Shown here: in pieces, positions 42,304 to 50,612 of the stretch
Layout: each line of letters opens with the position of its first letter
Position numbering within the stretch: position 1 is the first letter of the stretch
Source: Sphingomonas_B tabacisoli
GTDB lineage: Bacteria; Pseudomonadota; Alphaproteobacteria; Sphingomonadales; Sphingomonadaceae
Assembly: GCF_042678385.1 (NCBI RefSeq)
Contig: NZ_JBHUDY010000001.1
Coordinates: 62,001-126,000 of the forward strand
Length of the DNA: 64,000 bases
Direction: 5' to 3'
Made by a program: the position numbers and the translations under genes
The notes under the pieces: generated by a model
Seen by the model: the letters and a program-made list of their open reading frames with translations, nothing else
Databases searched by the model: none
What the model was told of the DNA's origin: nothing

Positions 42304-43911
42304 TTGCCCGTAACCGCCGACCCACAGGCGTATGACGTCGTCATCCTTGGCTCGGGCGCGGCGGGGCTCACTGCCGCGCTGAACCTCGCCGACCGCTTCC
42401 GGGTCGTGGTGCTGGCGAAAGGTGGGCTTTCGGAAGGATCGACCGCCTGGGCGCAGGGCGGCATCGCCGCCGTGCTCGACGAAGGCGACACATTCGACAA
42501 GCATATCGAAGACACGATGATCGCGGGCGCCGGCCTCAACGACCGGCGCACCGTCGAGTTCGTCGTCGAGAACGCGCCGGCGGCGATCGCCCGGCTGGTC
42601 GAGCTCGGCGTGCCGTTCAACGAGGATGCCGGCGCGCTCCACCTGACGCGCGAGGGCGGGCACAGCCACCGCCGCATCGTCCATGTCGACGACGCGACCG
42701 GCTGGGCCGTGCAGCAGGCGCTGGAGCGCGCCGCCCATGCGCACCCGAACATCACGCTGGTGCCGGACCGGGTCGCGATCGACCTGGTGACAGGGCGTCA
42801 TGGCGTCAGATATTCGGGCGACGGCCATGTCTGGGGCGTCTATGCGGTCAATCGCAAGACCGGCCATGTCGAGCTCTTCACCAGTCGTGCGACGATCCTC
42901 GCGACCGGCGGCGCGGGCCGCACCTATCTCTATTCGACAGCGCCGCGCGGGGCGACCGGCGACGGCATCGCGATGGCGTGGCGGGCGGGCTGCCGCATCT
43001 CCAACATGGAGTTCATGCAGTTCCACCCGACCTGCCTCTACAATCTGGAGGTCAAGAACTTCCTGATCACCGAGGCTGTGCGCGGCGAAGGCGGCATCCT
43101 GCGGCTGCCCAGCGGGGTTGCGGGCGGCGGCCACCGCTTCATGCCCGATTTCGACGAGCGGGCGGAGCTTGCGCCCCGCGACGTCGTCGCCCGCGCAATC
43201 GACCATGAGATCAAGCGGCTGGGCCTCGACTATGTCCATCTCGACATCAGCCATCAGCCGCCCGATTTCGTGAAGGGCCATTTCCCGACCATCTACGCGA
43301 AGCTGCTGGACCTGGGCATCGACATCACGACGCAGCCGATCCCGGTTGTCCCTGCGCAGCACTATACGTGCGGCGGCGTGATGATCGACCTGCATGGCTG
43401 CACCGACCTCCCCGGCCTGTACGCGGCGGGCGAAGTCACCCAATCGGGACTGCACGGCGCGAACCGATTGGCGTCCAACTCGCTGCTCGAATGCTTTGTG
43501 TTCGGCGAAGCGGCGGCCAAGCATATCAATGCGAATTGGGAAAGCTTCGCCGAGCCGCCGCCGATCCGGCCATGGGACGAAAGCCGCGTCACCGATTCCG
43601 ACGAGGAAGTCATCGTTCAGCACAATTGGCGCGAGATCCGGCGCTTCATGTGGGACTATGTCGGGATCGTGCGCACCACCAAGCGGCTGGAGCGCGCCCA
43701 GCACCGGATCGCGCTGCTGCGCCAGGAAGTGGCCGACTATTACGGCCATTTCCGCGTGACGCCCGACCTGATCGAGCTGCGCAACCTGGTCGAGACCGCC
43801 GACCTGATCGTCCGCTCGGCCTTGTCACGCCACGAAAGCCGCGGCCTGCACTACACGCTCGACTATCCGGACATGCTGCCCGAGGCGCGCGACACGGTAC
43901 TGGCGCCGTGA
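42304..43911 (+). CDS. nadB: L-aspartate oxidase NadB
   Basis: A ~535-residue flavoenzyme making iminoaspartate for NAD synthesis. The FAD motif VILGSGAAGLTAALNLA is at the N-terminus, followed by GGLSEGSTAWAQGGIAAVL, HPTCLY, and HYTCGGVMIDLHG. There is no ATG near the domain start; TTG at 42304, 10 bp after the preceding stop, is the likeliest start (an upstream ATG would overlap the membrane protein by 86 bp). nadA and nadC are not adjacent. Confidence 0.92.
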   Translation: MPVTADPQAYDVVILGSGAAGLTAALNLADRFRVVVLAKGGLSEGSTAWAQGGIAAVLDEGDTFDKHIEDTMIAGAGLNDRRTVEFVVENAPAAIARLVELGVPFNEDAGALHLTREGGHSHRRIVHVDDATGWAVQQALERAAHAHPNITLVPDRVAIDLVTGRHGVRYSGDGHVWGVYAVNRKTGHVELFTSRATILATGGAGRTYLYSTAPRGATGDGIAMAWRAGCRISNMEFMQFHPTCLYNLEVKNFLITEAVRGEGGILRLPSGVAGGGHRFMPDFDERAELAPRDVVARAIDHEIKRLGLDYVHLDISHQPPDFVKGHFPTIYAKLLDLGIDITTQPIPVVPAQHYTCGGVMIDLHGCTDLPGLYAAGEVTQSGLHGANRLASNSLLECFVFGEAAAKHINANWESFAEPPPIRPWDESRVTDSDEEVIVQHNWREIRRFMWDYVGIVRTTKRLERAQHRIALLRQEVADYYGHFRVTPDLIELRNLVETADLIVRSALSRHESRGLHYTLDYPDMLPEARDTVLAP

Positions 43912-43942
43912 CCGCCACAGGGGAAGGAGCCAACGCAATCAA

Positions 43943-43980
43943 GCAAGTTTAGGGTAGTTTACTGAAATCCGATAACTTGC
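43943..43980. promoter_or_regulatory. Inverted repeat upstream of AAA ATPase gene
   Basis: GCAAGTT (43943-43949) and AACTTGC (43974-43980) are perfect inverted copies separated by 24 nt, in an AT-rich gap 12 bp before the ATPase start codon. This may be an operator or a nadB terminator stem. Confidence 0.4.
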
Positions 43981-43992
43981 AATAACATTGCT

Positions 43993-45165
43993 ATGGACCC
44001 GCGCCGAAACCCGTTCACCCCAGGTGCCGGAACGCCGCCGCCGGAGCTCGCCGGGCGCCAGGATATGCTGGAGCGCACCGCGGTCGCGCTCGATCGCATC
44101 CGCGCGGGGCGTGCGGCGCGCAGCACGATCCTTTATGGCTTGCGCGGGGTCGGCAAGACCGTGCTGCTGGCGACGATGCGCGATGCCGCAGAGGCCGAAG
44201 GCATGGCCGTCGTCAACATAGAGGCGCCGGAGAACCGCTCCTTGCCCGGCATTCTCGTGCCTGCGCTTCGCGCCGCACTGCTGCGGCTCAACCGCCTGAA
44301 GCAGGCGACGGCGGGCGTGACGCGGGCATTGAAGGCGCTCGCCGGCTTTGCCAAGCTCAAGGTCCGGTTCGAGGACCTGGAGGTCGCGCTCGATTTCGAG
44401 CCGGAGCCCGGTCTGGCGGACAGTGGCGATCTGGAGGCCGACCTGGCCGATCTGATCGTCGCGGTCGGCGAAGCGGCGCGCGAACGGGAGATCGCCGTCG
44501 TCCTCGTGATAGACGAGCTGCAATATGTGCCGGAGGAGCAGCTCGCAGCGCTGATCAGCGCGCTTCACCGGGCCAGCCAGAAGCGCCTCCCGGTCACGAT
44601 GCTCGCTGCCGGCCTGCCGCAGCTCCTCGGGCAAATGGGACGGGCCAAATCCTATGCTGAGCGGCTGTTCGAGTTCGTCCCCGTCGGCCCGCTGGACAAT
44701 ATGGCCGCGTCCGAGGCGATCCGGCTGCCGATCGAGCGCGAGGAGGAGACGATCGAACCTGGCGCCATCGCCCGGATCACCGCCGACACGCAGGGCTACC
44801 CCTATTTCCTGCAGGAATGGGGCAAGCATAGCTGGGACGCGGCCGACGCTTCGCCGATCACAGCCACGGATGTTCGCGCCGGCGCGGTCACCGCCCTGGC
44901 GGAGCTCGACGCGAGCTTCTTCCGCGTCCGCTTCGACCGCCTCACGCCCTCGGAAAAACGCTATCTCCGTGCCATGGCCAGCCTGGGCGCGGGGCCGCAC
45001 CGGTCAGGCGATGTCGCCGATGCGCTGGGCGTGAAGGTCTCCAGCGTCGCGCCGACGCGCAACAGCCTGATCGCAAAGGGAATGCTCTACAGCCCCGCGC
45101 ACGGCGACACGGCTTTCACCGTGCCCTTGTTCGACGCGTTCATGCGACGCGTGATGCCCGACTGA
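43993..45165 (+). CDS. AAA/STAND-like ATP-binding protein (orphan)
   Basis: A 390-residue P-loop ATPase. GRQDMLERTAVAL precedes Walker A GLRGVGKT (49-56); Walker B is AVVLVIDELQYV near 170; GYPYFLQEWGKHSW is the sensor/lid region, and the C-terminal ~90 residues (LTPSEKRYLRAMASLG ... GVKVSSVAPTRNSLIAKGM) look like a winged helix. This is the archaeal-ATPase/Orc1-like design. No partner gene is evident. Function unknown. Confidence 0.78.
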   Translation: MDPRRNPFTPGAGTPPPELAGRQDMLERTAVALDRIRAGRAARSTILYGLRGVGKTVLLATMRDAAEAEGMAVVNIEAPENRSLPGILVPALRAALLRLNRLKQATAGVTRALKALAGFAKLKVRFEDLEVALDFEPEPGLADSGDLEADLADLIVAVGEAAREREIAVVLVIDELQYVPEEQLAALISALHRASQKRLPVTMLAAGLPQLLGQMGRAKSYAERLFEFVPVGPLDNMAASEAIRLPIEREEETIEPGAIARITADTQGYPYFLQEWGKHSWDAADASPITATDVRAGAVTALAELDASFFRVRFDRLTPSEKRYLRAMASLGAGPHRSGDVADALGVKVSSVAPTRNSLIAKGMLYSPAHGDTAFTVPLFDAFMRRVMPD

Positions 45166-45186
45166 ACACCCGTTTTTCCGAGCGAA

Positions 45187-46032
45187 TCACTTGCCGAGGA
45201 ACTGCCGCACCTCTGCGTAGAAGCGCTGCGGCTGGTCGTACATGATCATGTGGCCGCTGCCCGGCACGCGCCGGAGCTGCGCCTTGCGCGCCGGCGCGTA
45301 GCTGGTGCGATAGAGCCGATCGACCGCCGCGGCGTCCTGCGGATCGGCAGGCGCGGCATAGACGACCGTCAGGGGCGCGGCGATGCGCGGCAGTTCGGGC
45401 GTTAGGTCCATCGTCGCCAGTTCGTGCGTCGCGCGGGCGACGACGGCCGAATCGCTGCGGCCGTTCGCAAACCCCGATCCACCGAACGATCCGATCAGCG
45501 AATCCAGCATGGTTCGGCCTTGCGGCGAGGCGGTCAGCGTCTGGAACAAGGCGTCGGCGAACGGCTTGATTTGCGTGCCGGCGAAGCCGAAGCCGCTCGC
45601 CGGGGCGGGCAGGATATCGACGGCCATCACCTTGCCGATCCGGGCCGGAAAGCGCGCGGCGACCATCAGCGCGACGATGCCGCCCATCGAATGGCCGATC
45701 AGCGCCGGCCGCCGCAGGCCCGCTTCGACGATGTAGCGTGCGATCTCGTTTGCGACCGAGGCGACCACTTGGCCCTCGGCATTGCCGCGCGCCGGATCGC
45801 CGGCAAAGCCCGCGACCTGGACGAGATGATAGCGATAGCCGGGAACGGCGCTGACGGTGCCGTTCCACACGCTGCGGCCATTGGTCAGGCCCGGGATCAG
45901 GATCACGTCCGGGCCGTTGCCGCGCACCTCTATGGACAGCCGCGTCGAGCTGAACGCGGCCGCCATCGCTTCGCCCGCCAGCCCCAAGGCGGCCGCAGTG
46001 GCGCAGCCTTCCAGAAAAGTCCGTCGATCCAT
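45187..46032 (-). CDS. Exported alpha/beta hydrolase
   Basis: A 281-residue serine hydrolase. The N-terminus (MDRRTFLEGCATAAALGLAG) is a twin-Arg-type signal; GHSMGG holds Ser115, DILPAP and the terminal GSGHMIMYDQPQRF give the remaining triad members. A periplasmic esterase or lipase is likely. It is divergent from the phosphatase-like gene. The ATG at 46032 was chosen because it directly starts the signal. Confidence 0.85.
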   Translation of the reverse strand: MDRRTFLEGCATAAALGLAGEAMAAAFSSTRLSIEVRGNGPDVILIPGLTNGRSVWNGTVSAVPGYRYHLVQVAGFAGDPARGNAEGQVVASVANEIARYIVEAGLRRPALIGHSMGGIVALMVAARFPARIGKVMAVDILPAPASGFGFAGTQIKPFADALFQTLTASPQGRTMLDSLIGSFGGSGFANGRSDSAVVARATHELATMDLTPELPRIAAPLTVVYAAPADPQDAAAVDRLYRTSYAPARKAQLRRVPGSGHMIMYDQPQRFYAEVRQFLGK

Positions 46033-46088
46033 GATCTTGCCCGCTAGCTCAGATGGGTTGAACCTTAGCTGACGCAAGTCCAAGGCGT

Positions 46089-46853
46089 GTGCCCGTGACT
46101 CTCGATAACGACATCGCCCTTGCCCATGCGCTTGCCGATGCGGCTGGCGCGGCCATCCGCCCCTATTTCCGGGCGCGCTACGACCTCGAGATCAAGGCCG
46201 ACGCTTCGCCCGTCACCCAGGCGGACCGGGAAGCCGAGGCGGCTATGCGAGCGCTGATCGAACGCGAGCGGCCGCATGACGGCATCATCGGTGAGGAATA
46301 TGGCGAGCACCGCGCCGATGCCGAGCGCGTCTGGGTGCTCGATCCGATCGACGGCACCCGGTCCTTCATCGCGGGGCGGCCGATTTTCGGAACGCTGATC
46401 GCGCTGATGGAGCGCGGCCTTCCCGTGCTCGGGCTGATCGATCAGCCCGTCGCGGGAGAGCGCTGGATCGGGGTCGCGGGACGGCCGACCATGTTCAACG
46501 GCGAGCCGGCCCATGCGCGGACCTGCAGCGAGCTTTCGCGCGCGCTGTTCGCGACCACTGCGCCCTGGTTCTGCGACGGTTTCGACGCGTTGCGGGCGGC
46601 GTCCGGCGACACGGTGCTGGGCGGCGACTGCTATAATTACGCGCTGCTTGCGTCGGGGCATGTCGACCTGGTCGTCGAGGACGGGTTGAAGCTGCACGAC
46701 TGGGCGGCGCTGCTGCCGGTGATCGAAGGCGCGGGCGGGCGGATGACCGACTGGTCGGGCGACGTGCTCGCTCAGGGCAGCGACGGCCGGGTGATCGCGG
46801 TTGGCGATCCTGCGCTGTTGGACCAGGTCATGGCGATACTGGATCGCGGCTGA
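46089..46853 (+). CDS. Inositol monophosphatase-family phosphatase (HisN-like)
   Basis: A 254-residue Mg2+-dependent phosphatase. Metal ligands are Glu69/Glu70 in IIGEEYGEH, Asp85 and Asp88 in WVLDPIDGT, and the C-terminal WDxA-like LHDWAALLPVIEGAGG. The GTRSFIAGRPIFGTLIAL pattern matches the histidinol-phosphatase (HisN) group of Alphaproteobacteria; inositol or nucleotide substrates remain possible. Start GTG at 46089. Confidence 0.87.
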   Translation: MPVTLDNDIALAHALADAAGAAIRPYFRARYDLEIKADASPVTQADREAEAAMRALIERERPHDGIIGEEYGEHRADAERVWVLDPIDGTRSFIAGRPIFGTLIALMERGLPVLGLIDQPVAGERWIGVAGRPTMFNGEPAHARTCSELSRALFATTAPWFCDGFDALRAASGDTVLGGDCYNYALLASGHVDLVVEDGLKLHDWAALLPVIEGAGGRMTDWSGDVLAQGSDGRVIAVGDPALLDQVMAILDRG

Positions 46854-46929
46854 AGCCGGTTTCCGCTCGCTTGCAACCCTGCACCCCGCATGCCATCCGA
46901 TGCGCCTGTAAATGGGGCGGGAGCAACGT

Positions 46930-48558
46930 GTGCCGAAACTGAGAACCCTTGCGCATAGAGCAGTGTCGCGGTTTTCCGTCGCCAAACTGCGCCGCAAGGG
47001 CATGAGGATCGGCGAAGGCGTGATGCTCTCGCGCCATGCCCGACTGGACAATACCAACCCGCGCGGCGTCCATATCGGCGACTATACCGCGCTCGCACCG
47101 GCCTGTTCGATCCTAACGCACGATTTCGTGAACAACCGGCACATCGACACTTACATTGGCTCGAACTGCTTCATCGGCACCGGCGCGGTGGTGTTGGCGG
47201 GGGTCCGGATCGGCGACCATTGCGTGGTTGCGGCCGGATCGGTGGTGATGTCCGACGTGCCATCGCATTCGATGGTGATGGGCGTGCCGGCCCGCATCGT
47301 CCGGTCGGGGGTCGTGACTGGCCGTTGGGGAATTATGGCGGACGATTTCCTGGCCGTGGAATCGGAGCGCGGCCGTCTCCCCGTTCGTCCGGCTGCTCCG
47401 GCCGGCGGAGACGCGTCGAGCCTGGCAAGCAAGCTTTCGCCCGATCAGCTTCTGGAAGTCCTTCGCACGGTGAAGCCCGATGCGAGCGAGGCGAATCTCG
47501 CCGCGGATATCGACGCACTGGGCATCGACAGCTTCGGCTTCATCAACGTGCGCGTGGCGCTCGAGGCGGCGCTGGGACGGCCGATCCCGGAATCGCTTTG
47601 GGGCAGCCTGACGCGGCTCGACCAATTGCTGGCGAACAGCGGCGAGGTTCGGCAGCAAGCGCCCGCGGCGGCGTCCTTCGCAGCGCCCGCGGCCCAAACG
47701 CTGGCGCCCGAAGCGAGGCCGGCGGGCGAGAGCCGCACCTATACGATCAACATGCCGCAAATGGCGCTCCGTGGCCTCGCCGAACCTTGGCTGATGAAAG
47801 AGCTGGGCGACCTGCACTGGAGCATCCTGATGCGGGAGCTGCGGACCACATCGGGCGCGCTCGCCGACACGACGGGCGCGCGCCTCTACGCGACCTTCAC
47901 GCGCATCCGCTATCGCTCCGACGCGCCGCTGACCGATTATCGAGAGAATGAGCGGCTTACGATGTCGATCGCGGAGCAGCGCTATGGCGCGGCGATGTTC
48001 TTCGGCAGCGGCATTTTCGAAGGCGCGCGGGGCAAGGCGAGCGTCGACATCATGTCGACCTTCTCCAAATATGGCGAAGCCGGCGCGAACACCTCGTTGC
48101 TCAAAGGTCAGCCGGACATTCCGGACGGGTGCGCGATCCCGAGCATCACCGAGCTGCCGGAATTCGGCCAGGAATATCGCGCGCTGCGGGCGTCCGATTT
48201 CGGCCCGGTGCTGGCGGAGACGGGCTACGATCTGCTTCCGGTGCATGACATCAACGGCGTCGGCCTGCTCTATTTCGCGGCCTATCCGTCGATCGCCGAG
48301 CTTTGCCTGACGCGGTTGAAAGGCAAATGGTTCGCGTTCGAGACCAGCCTTATCGCCCGCGACATCTGCTATTTCGCCAATGCGGACCCGGACGAGGAGC
48401 TCATCTTCCGGCTGCACGACTGGACGGAAGTTGGCGACGATCTGAGCTACGTCGCGACGCTTTCCCGCGCGAGCGACGGGCATGTGATGGCCCGGATCGC
48501 GGGAACAAAGCGACGCGTGACGCTTCCGCCCGCCGGCCTGCCGGTCACCGCAGCCTGA
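46930..48558 (+). CDS. Hexapeptide acyltransferase - acyl carrier - LnmK-like fusion protein
   Basis: A 542-residue multidomain protein. Residues ~20-130 are a left-handed beta-helix hexapeptide acyltransferase (GVHIGDYTALAPACSILTHDF; IGTGAVVLAGVRIGDHCVVAAGSVV). Residues ~160-240 form an acyl-carrier-like domain whose phosphopantetheine Ser is about 201 in ALGIDSFGF. Residues ~265-540 resemble the LnmK/Pnap_2097-type biosynthesis-cluster domain (hot-dog fold, acyltransferase/decarboxylase kin). GTG at 46930 has GGGCGGGAG just upstream; ATG 46912 is an alternative. No PKS or NRPS gene is nearby. Possibly acylates a surface glycan. Confidence 0.72.
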   Translation: MPKLRTLAHRAVSRFSVAKLRRKGMRIGEGVMLSRHARLDNTNPRGVHIGDYTALAPACSILTHDFVNNRHIDTYIGSNCFIGTGAVVLAGVRIGDHCVVAAGSVVMSDVPSHSMVMGVPARIVRSGVVTGRWGIMADDFLAVESERGRLPVRPAAPAGGDASSLASKLSPDQLLEVLRTVKPDASEANLAADIDALGIDSFGFINVRVALEAALGRPIPESLWGSLTRLDQLLANSGEVRQQAPAAASFAAPAAQTLAPEARPAGESRTYTINMPQMALRGLAEPWLMKELGDLHWSILMRELRTTSGALADTTGARLYATFTRIRYRSDAPLTDYRENERLTMSIAEQRYGAAMFFGSGIFEGARGKASVDIMSTFSKYGEAGANTSLLKGQPDIPDGCAIPSITELPEFGQEYRALRASDFGPVLAETGYDLLPVHDINGVGLLYFAAYPSIAELCLTRLKGKWFAFETSLIARDICYFANADPDEELIFRLHDWTEVGDDLSYVATLSRASDGHVMARIAGTKRRVTLPPAGLPVTAA

Positions 48559-48563
48559 GGGCG

Positions 48564-49280
48564 GTGCGCGGCGAGGCGCCTGTGCGCTGGCGCTGGGCTG
48601 CGGCCGCCCTAGGCGGGCTGGCGGTGGCGATCGCGGCCGGCGACTATATCCAGGGGAAACGCCAGCTCGCCAAGGTGCAGGCGCTCCCGCTGCCACCTAC
48701 CACAGTAGGCGCGGGCCTGTTGGTGATCGGCGACTCCCGCGTCGCCCAATGGCCGGCAGACCTGATCCCGGATCGCGGCGTCGCCGTGGGGTTTCCCGGC
48801 GCGGCGGCAATCAGCATCGCCGCGGTGGCCCCGCAGATCTACGCGCGGACGCGCCCGCGCCGCGTAGTCATTCAAGCAGGTTTCAACGATGCCAGCGCCG
48901 CAGCCTTTGCGTTCGGCAAGGAACGGGAGGCAATCGTCGAGGCGGCAGCCAAGGCCGTGACCCGCATGGCGATCGATGCGCGGACGGCAGGTGCTCATGA
49001 TGTCGTGATTCTGACCGTCGCGCCTGCGATCCAGCCGGAACTGTCGCGGCGGCTGCTCTACGGCGGCCGGCACGATGCGGCCGTCTCTGCGATGAATCAG
49101 CAGCTTGGGAAGATCGACGTGGACGGTGTCACGATATTGGATGTGGAGCCGTTCCTGCGCGGAACGACCGGGCGGCTCGATCCGCTTTACAAGACCGATT
49201 CTGCGCACTGGTCCGCCGCCGCCTATCGGCGCATTTCGCAAGCGCTCGTGGAGGTTCTGGACGCGCGTTCGATGGACTAA
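48564..49280 (+). CDS. SGNH/GDSL-like hydrolase, membrane-anchored
   Basis: A 238-residue protein: an N-terminal membrane anchor (WRWAAAALGGLAVAIAAGDY), then an SGNH fold with Ser58 in VIGDSRVAQ, the Gly/Asn motif GFNDAS and the terminal DSAHWSAAAY (Asp-x-x-His). A periplasmic acylesterase or acyltransferase role is likely. GTG at 48564 lies 6 bp after the fusion-protein stop, so the two are probably co-expressed. Confidence 0.75.
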   Translation: MRGEAPVRWRWAAAALGGLAVAIAAGDYIQGKRQLAKVQALPLPPTTVGAGLLVIGDSRVAQWPADLIPDRGVAVGFPGAAAISIAAVAPQIYARTRPRRVVIQAGFNDASAAAFAFGKEREAIVEAAAKAVTRMAIDARTAGAHDVVILTVAPAIQPELSRRLLYGGRHDAAVSAMNQQLGKIDVDGVTILDVEPFLRGTTGRLDPLYKTDSAHWSAAAYRRISQALVEVLDARSMD

Positions 49281-50092
49281 AGGTGCGATGGCTTGGGCTG
49301 GAACGTCAGCAGCCAGAGGTCGGGCGTGGCGCCATAGCGGATCGGCACGATGCTGGCGCCAAGCCCACCGGTCACGACGAAGTTGCGGCCGTTCCGGTGC
49401 ACGATCCCGCAGGCCACGGTGCGCCGGCCCTTTCTGAGGCTGACGAGCGCGCCGACGCCGGGAATGACGACCTGACCGCAATGGGTATGGCCCGCGAGCA
49501 CCAGCCGTTCGCCGGGCGGCAGCCGGCGCACGACCTCCGGACTGTGGGTCAGCAACAGCACCGGCTGCGGCAGAGGCTTCGCAAAAAGCCGCGCGTCGGG
49601 AATGCCGGTGTACATGTCGTCGAGGCCGACGATCGTCAGGCCCCGGAATCGGACAATCCGGTTTTCGAGTAGAGGGATGTGAGCAGCAGCCAGCGCCCTG
49701 CGCGCGTCGGCCGCGCCCCGCCGGTGATCGTGATTGCCGAGCACGGCGATGCGCGGCGCATGAAGGGCGGTAAGCGGCGCAAGCGCCTCGTCGAAGCTGT
49801 AGCGGCGGGTGGTGAGCAACCGGGCGCTAACCAGATCGCCCGCGATCAGCACCAGGTCCGGCTTCAGCGCGTTGATCTGATCGACGATCCGCGCCACTCG
49901 CGACGGCGGCATGTCCGGTCCCGCGACGTGAATGTCGCTGATCAGCACGATGCGGACCGGCGGCTTGTTCGCCGACCAGCCATTCACCCACACGGTCCCG
50001 CGGCGCACGACCGGCATCCGCGTCGCGTTCCAATAGCCGACGGCCAGGAAGAGAACGGCCGCGGCCACGAACAGAAAGCGCCAGCGGTGCAT
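49277..50092 (-). CDS. Membrane-anchored metallophosphoesterase
   Basis: A 271-residue phosphoesterase with one N-terminal membrane helix (FLFVAAAVLFLAVGYW). Metal-ligand motifs are DIH (SDIHVAGPD), GDLV, GNHDH and GHTH, as in YkuE/YaeI-type enzymes that act on lipid phosphates such as UDP-diacylglucosamine or undecaprenyl species. It is convergent with the SGNH hydrolase gene (4-bp stop overlap). Confidence 0.9.
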   Translation of the reverse strand: MHRWRFLFVAAAVLFLAVGYWNATRMPVVRRGTVWVNGWSANKPPVRIVLISDIHVAGPDMPPSRVARIVDQINALKPDLVLIAGDLVSARLLTTRRYSFDEALAPLTALHAPRIAVLGNHDHRRGAADARRALAAAHIPLLENRIVRFRGLTIVGLDDMYTGIPDARLFAKPLPQPVLLLTHSPEVVRRLPPGERLVLAGHTHCGQVVIPGVGALVSLRKGRRTVACGIVHRNGRNFVVTGGLGASIVPIRYGATPDLWLLTFQPKPSHL

Positions 50093-50134
50093 CGCCGCTT
50101 TGCCTAGCGGCTTTTGCCAGCCGGCGCGACCGGA

Positions 50135-50560
50135 TCAGATCAGGCCGGCCGTCTGCGCAAAAGCGAGGCTGTCGAACATTTCGAAGAAGGCGACCGCCTT
50201 GCCGTCCTCGAACGTCCAGATGTCGACCTTGGGCGATCCGACGTCGCGGCCGGTCTTCCGGTTGCGCCAATGGCATTCGCCGATCCACACCACGGTGTCG
50301 CCGTCCGCCAAAATCCGATGCTGCGGGAAATCGATCATTTCCCAATCGCGCTCCAGAACCTGGAAATACTCCCGCGCCTCCGCCTTGGATTTGCGGTGAT
50401 CGGCAAGATCGTTGTCGACCTTGCGCGGCGACAGCACGGATCGCATTTCGCAATGGTCGGCCATCAGATCGAGAAAAACGTCTCCGTCCTTGCCTTTGCT
50501 TTCCCGCCACTGCCGATAGGCATTCTCCACCCGAGTGGCGGGCGTCGATGCAGCACCCAT
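50135..50560 (-). CDS. SnoaL-like/NTF2-fold protein
   Basis: A 141-residue single-domain NTF2-like protein (VENAYRQWRESKGKDGDVFLDLMADHCEMRS ... WIGECHWRNRKTGRDV ... DIWTFEDGKAVAFFEMFD). The SnoaL fold occurs in ketosteroid isomerase and polyketide cyclases, but most genomic copies are uncharacterised. Divergent from the DNA ligase gene. Confidence 0.83.
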   Translation of the reverse strand: MGAASTPATRVENAYRQWRESKGKDGDVFLDLMADHCEMRSVLSPRKVDNDLADHRKSKAEAREYFQVLERDWEMIDFPQHRILADGDTVVWIGECHWRNRKTGRDVGSPKVDIWTFEDGKAVAFFEMFDSLAFAQTAGLI

Positions 50561-50612
50561 AAGCGCCTCCCCTGATTGGCACTTTGTTTCGGGACTGGCA
50601 GTTTATGCTTTC

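Noticed and set aside
40623..42755. 710-codon open frame antisense to the O-antigen ligase and nadB genes
   Set aside because: Spans two real genes on the other strand; composition is typical of a shadow frame.
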